Shown here one piece after another: positions 40,260 through 45,816 of a stretch of DNA of 45,816 nucleotides. The notes under the pieces are model-generated. The model was not told the origin of the DNA and searched no databases. It saw nothing but the letters and a program-made list of their open reading frames with translations. The DNA is from Bifidobacterium breve (lineage in GTDB: Bacteria; Actinomycetota; Acidimicrobiia; Acidimicrobiales; Acidimicrobilacustridaceae). The number at the start of each line of letters is the position of its first letter. Position 1 is the stretch's first letter. The position numbers and the translations under genes were made by a program. Location of the stretch: the NCBI GenBank assembly GCA_945878645.1, contig CAMCTW010000002.1, positions 1 to 45,816 on the forward strand. Reading direction: 5' to 3'.

Positions 40260-41081
40260 ATGGGGAACGAGTCATTTCGCTACGACGGCAAGCGTGTGCT
40301 GGTCGTCGGCGGAGCCACAGGAATGGGTGCCGCAGCTGCTCGCCAAGTCGCTTCGCTGGGAGCTGCGGTTGTGGTGATGGACCACGTCCCAGTCGAGGGC
40401 TTTGAGTCGATCGTGGTCGATCTTCGCGACAAAGGCCAGATCGATACCGCCATTACCCAGTGTGGCGGCAAGGTCGATGCACTTTTCTCATGCGCGGGTG
40501 TCGCCGATGGAACCCCTGGCATCGAAAAGATCAACTTCATTGGTCATCGACACATGATTGATCAATTGATCGCCAAGGGAATGCTTGGTGCGGGTTCGTC
40601 GGTCACGATGATCTCGTCGGCCGCTGGTCTTGGCTGGGAAGCCAATATCGAGACCGTGCGTTCTTTCTGTGACACTCCCGATTTCGATGCGGCTGTTGCA
40701 TGGATGGAAGCGAACTCACGCAACGCTCATTACATGTTCACCAAGCAGGCTCTTTGCTACTACGTCGCGGCGCAGGCATATTCCATGGGCAAGATCGGTA
40801 TTCGCATCAACGCGATCTGTCCGGGTCCAACTGACACGCCGCTAGCCCGCGCAAACGAAGAACTGTGGCTGTCGTTCGGATCTGATTACCGTGAAGAAAT
40901 TGGTGTGACTGCGTCCTCGCCGGAAGAACAAGGCGACGTCATGGCATTTCTCGGGAGCCACGCCGCGCGCTACATCAGCGGCCAAACGATCATTACTGAT
41001 GCCGGACTAGTTGGCGCGGGACTGACTGAGACGTACCCATCGGCTTCGCCCATCGTGAAGATGCTCTATGGACGCCCCTGA
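40260..41081 (+). CDS. SDR similar to 3-alpha-hydroxysteroid dehydrogenase/carbonyl reductase, second
   Basis: 273 residues, ATG 40260 four nt after GGGGG. VVGGATGMGAAAARQV, SCAGVADGTPGIEKINFIGHRHMI, Ser in MISSAAGLGW, and Tyr/Lys in YMFTKQALCYYVAAQ, with about 48 residues between Ser and Tyr. This long insertion and the shortened N-terminal half place it with HsdA-type enzymes, like the SDR at 13257. Probable oxidoreductase of a steroid hydroxyl or ketone. A cytochrome P450 gene follows after 13 nt, so the pair may hydroxylate and then oxidise the same substrate (inference). Confidence 0.82.
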   Translation: MGNESFRYDGKRVLVVGGATGMGAAAARQVASLGAAVVVMDHVPVEGFESIVVDLRDKGQIDTAITQCGGKVDALFSCAGVADGTPGIEKINFIGHRHMIDQLIAKGMLGAGSSVTMISSAAGLGWEANIETVRSFCDTPDFDAAVAWMEANSRNAHYMFTKQALCYYVAAQAYSMGKIGIRINAICPGPTDTPLARANEELWLSFGSDYREEIGVTASSPEEQGDVMAFLGSHAARYISGQTIITDAGLVGAGLTETYPSASPIVKMLYGRP

Positions 41082-41094
41082 AACGGAGTTGGCA

Positions 41095-42294
41095 ATGACT
41101 GACATCTACTGGGATCCGTATGACACCGAGATCGACGACAATCCGCATCCGATCTGGAAGCGCATGCGCACCGAAACTCCGGTGTATCGCAATGATCGTT
41201 TTGATTTCTGGGCGCTGAGCCGCTTCGAAGATATCGAAAAGGCCTCGAAAGACACCGCGACATTCTCTTCGACGCACGGAACTGTTCTGGAAATGATGGG
41301 GCCAGGCATGATCGGCTCCAATCAGATGATCTTCATGGACCCTCCTGAGCACACCATGTATCGCTCCCTTGTCTCCCGAGCCTTCACTCCGCGTCGGATG
41401 GCACTTCTTGATGATTACGTTCGTGATGTCTGCGCCGAACTGCTCGATGGCCTCGCCGGACGGTCGGAATTCGATTATGTACAAGAATTTGCGACGCAGG
41501 TTCCGTCAATGGTGATCTCGCGACTCGTGGGTGTTCCCGAAAGTGAGCGTGAAGAGCAGCGCGAAAACATCGACACGATGTTCCACATCGATCCCGAACA
41601 GGGAATGATCAACGACATCGCCTTTATGGCTCGAATTCGCGTGCATGAATACCTGATGGATCTCGTTCATCGTCATCGAGAAACTCCTGACGAGTTCGGC
41701 GACGACATGATCAAGGTTCTTCTTGGTGCCGAAGTCACCGGCGAAGATGGAGAACTTCGTTCGCTGAACGACGATGAATTGGTGCAGTTCACACTGCTTC
41801 TCTACGTGGCTGGTACCGAAACTGTCATGCGCCTTCTCGGCAATGCAGCAGTGGTTCTGGCGCAACACCCTGAGCAGCGAGCAGAGCTCGTTGCTGATCC
41901 GTCTTTAATTCCGAACGCTGTTGAGGAACTGCTTCGCTACGAAGCGCCGTCTCCGGTCAACGGTCGTTGGGTGTTGAAAGACGTTGAACTCCACGGAACC
42001 AAGATTCCAGCCGGATCAAAAGTTCTCCTCCTTACCGGCAGCGCTGGTCGTGACGCCGACGCGTTCTCTGACGCCGATGCATTCGATATTCATCGCAACA
42101 TCAAAAAGCACGTCACCTTTGGCTATGGCATTCACTTCTGCCTCGGAGCTTCGTTGGCCCGAACCGAAGGGCGCATTGCCATAGAAGAAACGCTGAAGCG
42201 TCTTCCGAACTGGGAGATCGTTGACGGAAAGACCGTTCGTCAGCACACCAGCACGGTGCGCGGGTATTCCGAAGTCGGGATCAGAGTTTCCTGA
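41095..42294 (+). CDS. Cytochrome P450
   Basis: 399 residues from ATG 41095 (MTDIYWDPYD) behind GGAG. The ORF-track ATG at 41068 overlaps the upstream SDR and lacks a site. I-helix motif YVAGTETVMRL, K-helix E-x-x-R in VEELLRYEAPS, and heme loop FGYGIHFCLG at 342-351 with Cys349 as the iron ligand; the set is complete. Soluble bacterial class I type; no ferredoxin or reductase gene nearby. Bacterial steroid P450s (CYP124/125/142) oxidise the sterol side chain, and the location next to echA20/ipdA recalls cyp125 in the mycobacterial cluster. I cannot assign the CYP family. Confidence 0.9.
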   Translation: MTDIYWDPYDTEIDDNPHPIWKRMRTETPVYRNDRFDFWALSRFEDIEKASKDTATFSSTHGTVLEMMGPGMIGSNQMIFMDPPEHTMYRSLVSRAFTPRRMALLDDYVRDVCAELLDGLAGRSEFDYVQEFATQVPSMVISRLVGVPESEREEQRENIDTMFHIDPEQGMINDIAFMARIRVHEYLMDLVHRHRETPDEFGDDMIKVLLGAEVTGEDGELRSLNDDELVQFTLLLYVAGTETVMRLLGNAAVVLAQHPEQRAELVADPSLIPNAVEELLRYEAPSPVNGRWVLKDVELHGTKIPAGSKVLLLTGSAGRDADAFSDADAFDIHRNIKKHVTFGYGIHFCLGASLARTEGRIAIEETLKRLPNWEIVDGKTVRQHTSTVRGYSEVGIRVS

Positions 42295-42297
42295 TTC

Positions 42298-43659
42298 TCA
42301 GCGGAATGACTGGATCGGCAGATGGGTAGCCATCGCTGATCCGGGTGGTCCGAGAAGTTGATGGGCGCGCAGGTTGCGCTTGTGGAACAGGACGAGAAGT
42401 TCTTCGTCGTAGGTTCCGGTGTCGGCATCGTCAAGCACAAACGCTTCAAGATCAGCTTCACCCGTAAACCAATCAGTAGATCGATAACCAAGCAGTTGAT
42501 GGAGATCGTCGAGATCAGCGTTGCTTACTTGATCGCCGATTTCGACGGCTCGAGCCGCATGACGTGCTTCTCGAAACAGCGCGCGCAGTCGGTACTTGAG
42601 GAATTCGTCATCGACGGCGCCGTCGCCAACCGATAAGGACTTGAGGACCGTGGCCATGTGTTCAACGGGTGTTGACGCGCGACCCTCGCGAACCTCGGGT
42701 TCTGCGACGGTCGGTAGTTCTACCTGGAGGATCTCACCCAATGCTTCGGTGGCAAAAAGATTGGTTTCGTAACACCACTGCATGTTGGTCATGAGGTCGG
42801 TATCGACGTTTGGTCGCCGAACGGCTTGGCCAAGTGCGAGTTGGTTCGTAAGCGTGAAGGCAAAGTGGTGGCGCATTAGTGCATCGATGTCGACTTCGGT
42901 TCCTGAAAGGTCCTCGTAGCGCGCGTAGAGCGTGGGGAAGTCTCCGTAACCAACGATGGTGTCGCGCATACGCCACGCGGCGAGGTCCATCATCGGGTCG
43001 CCGATATGTCCGATTTCGAGATCGAGAACGGCGACGATCTTTCCGTCGGCATTGTGGAATTGACCTGAATCCCAGCAGATGACCGATTCGCGGCCCTTTG
43101 ACTGTGGGGGATTACGCCGTAACCAGCCCAAACAGAACTCCATAAATGGATCAGGGCCGTTCTTGGTGGAGCGATACACCGCTTCGTATTGGTGGAGTCC
43201 AAGTAGGCCGGAATGTTCGGGTGTTTCGGCCCGCATGATGCCGGCGGCGGCGAACGGTTCAACATCGAGCGCATGCATACGAGCAAGGATCTGCACATAA
43301 TCATCGACTGCCGACGCTCGATCGGCATCGCTGGTGTTCTCGAAATGTTGCTGACCGCCGACGCGGTCCATGACATAGGCCATGGGCTCGTCGATCCAGC
43401 CGTGTACGGCAGGTGTCGGGATGTCGCGCTCATGCAACATCGCCTGCAATGTCATTTCGTGTCGCAACGGGAAGATCAGCGGCATGTCGGTGCGATCGCC
43501 GCGAACGACGAGCGACTGCGTAACTCCGTCGTGGGCGAGTTCGGCAAACCACACGGGACGCCAACGCGGCTGGCGCCAGATCGAAGTGACGGTGCCGCCA
43601 AGATTTACTTCAAGCCACGCTTGAACCTGCGCAGTGTCCTGACGCGGTTGTTCGGTCAT
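42298..43659 (-). CDS. APH-family phosphotransferase, divergent copy
   Basis: 453 residues from ATG 43659 (MTEQPRQDTAQVQAWL), 4 nt after the SDR stop. The ORF track starts 59 codons too early, inside the SDR. SLVVRGDRTDMPLIFPLRHEMTLQAMLHERDIPTPAVHGW matches the ATP-binding lobe. The catalytic loop reads SVICWDSGQFHNADGK, so the Asn five residues after the Asp in the usual motif is His, or the loop has one extra residue. AVLDLEIGHIGDPMMDLAAW supplies the DFG-like Asp. The C-terminal 120 residues are additional. Probably a small-molecule or acyl-CoA kinase, as for the copy at 5632. Convergent with the P450 gene. Confidence 0.75.
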   Translation of the reverse strand: MTEQPRQDTAQVQAWLEVNLGGTVTSIWRQPRWRPVWFAELAHDGVTQSLVVRGDRTDMPLIFPLRHEMTLQAMLHERDIPTPAVHGWIDEPMAYVMDRVGGQQHFENTSDADRASAVDDYVQILARMHALDVEPFAAAGIMRAETPEHSGLLGLHQYEAVYRSTKNGPDPFMEFCLGWLRRNPPQSKGRESVICWDSGQFHNADGKIVAVLDLEIGHIGDPMMDLAAWRMRDTIVGYGDFPTLYARYEDLSGTEVDIDALMRHHFAFTLTNQLALGQAVRRPNVDTDLMTNMQWCYETNLFATEALGEILQVELPTVAEPEVREGRASTPVEHMATVLKSLSVGDGAVDDEFLKYRLRALFREARHAARAVEIGDQVSNADLDDLHQLLGYRSTDWFTGEADLEAFVLDDADTGTYDEELLVLFHKRNLRAHQLLGPPGSAMATHLPIQSFR

Positions 43660-43663
43660 TGGC

Positions 43664-44419
43664 TCAGTCGGCACCGAGGAAGGGCGGACGTTCGCCACCA
43701 CCATGTGCAGCAATTTCTGCACCCGTGATGTAACCGGCCAGATCGCTTGCGAGCCACACCGCAATATCGCCAACGTCGGAGGGCATCGCGAACCGTCCCA
43801 TTGGGATTTCGGATTCGATGCGTTCGCGTTCTGCACCTTCTCCGTAGAACAACGCTGCTTGTTCGGTGAGAATCAAACCGACAGTGATGGTGTTGACACG
43901 AATGTTCGGTGCCCACTCCATCGCCAGCGTGGTCGAGAGCTGCAGCAGGCCGGCCTTTGCCGCGCCATACGCTGCAGTAGTGGGCGAGGGGCGATTCGCT
44001 ACGACGCTTCCGATGTTGATGATTGAACCACCGTCGGCCTGGTTCACCATGTGGTGATGGGCGCGTTGCGCGACGTAATAGGGGGCGAGCAGATTGAGTT
44101 CGACGATTCGCTGGGTGAACTTCGGGGGAGCTTCTGCCGTATCGGCCGGAGGCGAGCCCCCAGCGTTGTTCACAACACAATCGAGGCGACCGGCCACCGC
44201 AAAGGCGGCATCGACGGCGGCGTAAGCGGCTTCACCGTCTCGAAGGTCGGCAGGGATGAAATGCCAGTCGGCCGGCAGGGGAGTTTCCGCTTCTCGGCGG
44301 GCGCAAACGATCACTGTCGCACCAGCGTCAGAGAACCGCTGGGCGATGCCTCGGCCCACGCCTTTGGTTCCGCCAGTAATAAGGACAGAGCGTCCCGTGA
44401 GGTCGATCTCAAGCGCCAT
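43664..44419 (-). CDS. SDR, Rv3549c-like, divergent from echA20
   Basis: 251 residues. VLITGGTKGVGRGIAQRF, NNAGGSPPADTAEA, Ser in INIGSVV, YGAAKAGLLQLSTTLAMEWAP (Tyr/Lys), and the end YITGAEIAAHGGGERPPFL. From memory these blocks, including NNAGGSP, ALFYG and HGGGE-PP, match M. tuberculosis Rv3549c, which is also divergently placed beside echA20. Its exact substrate is not known to me; the conserved neighbourhood indicates steroid ring degradation. ATG 44419 has a TAGGGT box 6 nt upstream and no ribosome site. Confidence 0.87.
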   Translation of the reverse strand: MALEIDLTGRSVLITGGTKGVGRGIAQRFSDAGATVIVCARREAETPLPADWHFIPADLRDGEAAYAAVDAAFAVAGRLDCVVNNAGGSPPADTAEAPPKFTQRIVELNLLAPYYVAQRAHHHMVNQADGGSIINIGSVVANRPSPTTAAYGAAKAGLLQLSTTLAMEWAPNIRVNTITVGLILTEQAALFYGEGAERERIESEIPMGRFAMPSDVGDIAVWLASDLAGYITGAEIAAHGGGERPPFLGAD

Positions 44420-44425
44420 GGGCGA

Positions 44426-44431
44426 ACCCTA
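44426..44431 (-). promoter_or_regulatory. TAGGGT -10 box, leaderless promoter of Rv3549c-like SDR
   Basis: On the minus strand TAGGGT is followed by TCGCCC and then ATG 44419. Confidence 0.45.
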
Positions 44432-44471
44432 CAACCGGGCCCGCAAGGCTTCTCCGATGGCGTCTCCCATC

Positions 44472-44500
44472 TGACTGATTGTGAGGTCACCGGCTAGCGT
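44472..44500 (+). promoter_or_regulatory. Predicted promoter of echA20-ipdA
   Basis: TGACTG (44472-44477), 17 nt, TAGCGT (44495-44500), then 9 nt to ATG 44510. No Shine-Dalgarno is present, so the transcript is leaderless or nearly so. Confidence 0.45.
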
Positions 44501-44509
44501 CGAAGCCCT

Positions 44510-45301
44510 ATGGGTATCGAAGTGAGCATCGGAACAGACGGCATTGCCGAGGTTGTGCAGAACTGTCCGCCAGTCAACGCCCTCACTGTGGCGGAATGGT
44601 TCCAACTTGGCGATGAGATACGCCGACTCGGGGCCGATCGCTCCGTTCGAGCCGTCATTCTCAGGTCTGAGGGTCGAGGATTCAACGCCGGAGTCGACAT
44701 CAAGGAAATGCAGAACACCGAGGGATTCGATGCCCTCATTGGCGCCAATAAGGGCTGCTATCACGCCTTCGCTGCGGTGTACGAGTGTGAAGTCCCTGTG
44801 ATTGCTGCGGTGGCCGGATTCTGTGTCGGTGGCGGCATTGGTCTCGTCGGAAATGCCGACGTCATCGTCGCTTCCGACGATGCATTCTTCGGCCTTCCCG
44901 AGGTAGATCGTGGCGCGCTCGGCGCGGCTACACATCTCTCACGACTTGTCCCGCAGCACAAGATGCGCGAAATGGTCTACACCTCGGCCAACGCAACCGC
45001 GCAGCAACTTCATGCTTGGGGTTCGGTCGCTCAAGTTGTTCCGCGAGATGAACTGCTTGCAGTAGCTCGAGAAATTGCGGGCAACATTGCTGCAAAATCA
45101 CCAACGGTGATTCGTGCTGCCAAGGAAAGTCTGAATGGCATCGATCTTTGGGATGTCAAGAAGTCCTATCGATTCGAACAGGGCTTCACGTTTGAATTAA
45201 ATCTCTCGGGCGTGGCCGACGAACTGCGCGACGACTTTGTCGCTGAAGGAAAGTCGGCGGGCTCGAGTGGAGCAACGAAGTCCGAGAAGGGAAAGAAGTA
45301 A
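44510..45301 (+). CDS. echA20: Enoyl-CoA hydratase family ring hydrolase EchA20
   Basis: 263 residues, crotonase fold. NCPPVNALTVAEW at the N-terminus, RSEGRGFNAGVDIKEMQNTEGFD (oxyanion-hole strand), and AAVAGFCVGGGIGLVGNADVIVASDDAFFGLPEVDRGALGAATHLSRLVPQHKMREM (second oxyanion Gly and active-site region). The assignment rests on position: divergent from an Rv3549c-like SDR and directly before ipdA, exactly as in mycobacteria. EchA20 there hydrolyses ring D of the HIP-derived bicyclic CoA ester to give COCHEA-CoA. The lysine-rich tail (GATKSEKGKK) is of no obvious function. Confidence 0.87.
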   Translation: MGIEVSIGTDGIAEVVQNCPPVNALTVAEWFQLGDEIRRLGADRSVRAVILRSEGRGFNAGVDIKEMQNTEGFDALIGANKGCYHAFAAVYECEVPVIAAVAGFCVGGGIGLVGNADVIVASDDAFFGLPEVDRGALGAATHLSRLVPQHKMREMVYTSANATAQQLHAWGSVAQVVPRDELLAVAREIAGNIAAKSPTVIRAAKESLNGIDLWDVKKSYRFEQGFTFELNLSGVADELRDDFVAEGKSAGSSGATKSEKGKK

Positions 45302-45816
45302 ATGGCCAACAAGCGCATGACCGAAGATGAAGCGGTCGCAACGCTTTCCGATGGAATGACAATTGGTATTGGTGGATGGGGTTCCCGTCGCAAGCCAATG
45401 TCTTTGGTGCGGGCACTGCTTCGTTCCAATCTCAAAGACCTCACCATCGTTTCTTATGGCGGCGCCGATGTTGGTTTGTTGTGTGCAGCCGGCAAGGTCA
45501 AACGTCTCGTGTACGGCTTCGTATCGCTCGATTCAATTGCTCTAGAACCACACTTTCGCGCTGCCCGCCAGAACGGCAAAATTCCCGAGGTCGTGGAATA
45601 CGACGAAGGCATGCTGCAGTGGGGGCTCTACGCCGCCGCGCTCCGCCTTCCGTTCCTACCTACTCGCGCTGGCCTTGGTTCCGATGTCGTGAAGAACGAT
45701 CCGAGCCTTCGCACTGTGAAGTCTCCGTATGCCGACGGTGAGGAACTGCTCGCTGTTCCTGCGCTCAATCTCGATGCCGCATTCGTGCATCTGAATCGCG
45801 CCGACGAACGCGGCAA
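45302..45816 (+). CDS. ipdA: IpdA, alpha subunit of steroid ring-C hydrolase IpdAB (partial)
   Basis: The first 171 codons; the gene runs off the window. It is a CoA-transferase family I alpha subunit. GIGGWGSRRKPMSLVRALLRS, VSYGGADVGLLCAAGKV, YGFVSLDSIALEPHFRAARQNG, YDEGMLQWGLYAAALRLPFLPTRAGLGSDV, and SPYADGEELLAVPALNLDAAFVHLNRAD agree with mycobacterial IpdA. IpdAB is a hydrolase, not a transferase: it opens ring C of COCHEA-CoA. The start follows the echA20 TAA directly. ipdB is expected next, outside the window. Confidence 0.92.
   Translation, partial: MANKRMTEDEAVATLSDGMTIGIGGWGSRRKPMSLVRALLRSNLKDLTIVSYGGADVGLLCAAGKVKRLVYGFVSLDSIALEPHFRAARQNGKIPEVVEYDEGMLQWGLYAAALRLPFLPTRAGLGSDVVKNDPSLRTVKSPYADGEELLAVPALNLDAAFVHLNRADERG

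Noticed and set aside
45302-45816. Ordinary CoA-transferase alpha subunit (3-oxoacid type)
   Set aside because: GIGGWGSRRKP, the following blocks and the echA20 neighbour match IpdA, which acts as a ring hydrolase.

Overview
The window looks like chromosomal DNA of a high-to-moderate G+C actinobacterium. The acyl-CoA dehydrogenase pairs, FadD-type ligases, F420-type oxidoreductase, many SDRs and a mycobacterial-type HIP-degradation gene order all point that way. The modest G+C, the LIV-type transporters and the repeated COG2159 amidohydrolases suggest a lineage such as Acidimicrobiia rather than Mycobacteriales; that placement is inference. I saw no rRNA, tRNA, CRISPR array, insertion sequence or phage gene. 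The first (FadD) and last (IpdA) genes are cut by the window ends.

Layout. 1-2263 (+): end of a FadD17/FadD19-type ligase, then a paired small/large acyl-CoA dehydrogenase. 2371-5591 (+): two COG2159 amidohydrolases and a TetR regulator. 5632-8944 (+): APH-type kinase, MarR regulator, acyl-CoA ligase. 9142-14063 (+): LIV-type ABC transporter (fused LivH-LivM, LivG, LivF), a small two-helix membrane protein, and a 3-alpha-hydroxysteroid-dehydrogenase-like SDR. 14114-19871 (-): SDR, two tandem epimerase paralogues, an EthD-like protein, an LLM oxidoreductase, an SDR and a degenerate SDR. 19977-22225 (+): a second FadE pair. 22294-25108 (-): YHYH lipoprotein and a D-aminoacylase-type amidohydrolase. 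25242-28706 (+): aldehyde dehydrogenase, Zn alcohol dehydrogenase, SDR. 28872-34366 (+): a second LIV system, this time with its binding lipoprotein, again ending in the small membrane protein. 34518-38624 (+): degenerate amidohydrolase, FadE30-like dehydrogenase, IpdF, amidohydrolase. 38621-40090 (-): aldehyde dehydrogenase. 40260-42294 (+): 3-alpha-HSD-like SDR and cytochrome P450. 42298-44419 (-): APH-type kinase and an SDR like Rv3549c. 44510-end (+): EchA20 and IpdA.

How it works together. FadE30-IpdF and [SDR]<->EchA20-IpdA are the enzymes that, in mycobacteria, break the last two steroid rings (C and D, via the HIP intermediate). The FadD/FadE sets, P450 and hydroxysteroid-type SDRs fit side-chain removal and redox steps. 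I read the window as part of a steroid (sterol or bile-acid-like) catabolic region. It differs from the mycobacterial one in carrying two LIV-type ABC transporters (no mce genes seen), four COG2159 amidohydrolases and two APH-type kinases.

Expression signals fall into two classes. One set of genes has a TANNNT -10 element only 6-9 nt before the start codon and no Shine-Dalgarno, which suggests leaderless mRNAs. Another set has an unusual GGGGG-type Shine-Dalgarno, usually with a TANNNT box farther upstream. Genes inside operons use ordinary GGAG(G) sites or overlapping stop/start codons. Several promoters carry short palindromes at the predicted transcription start.
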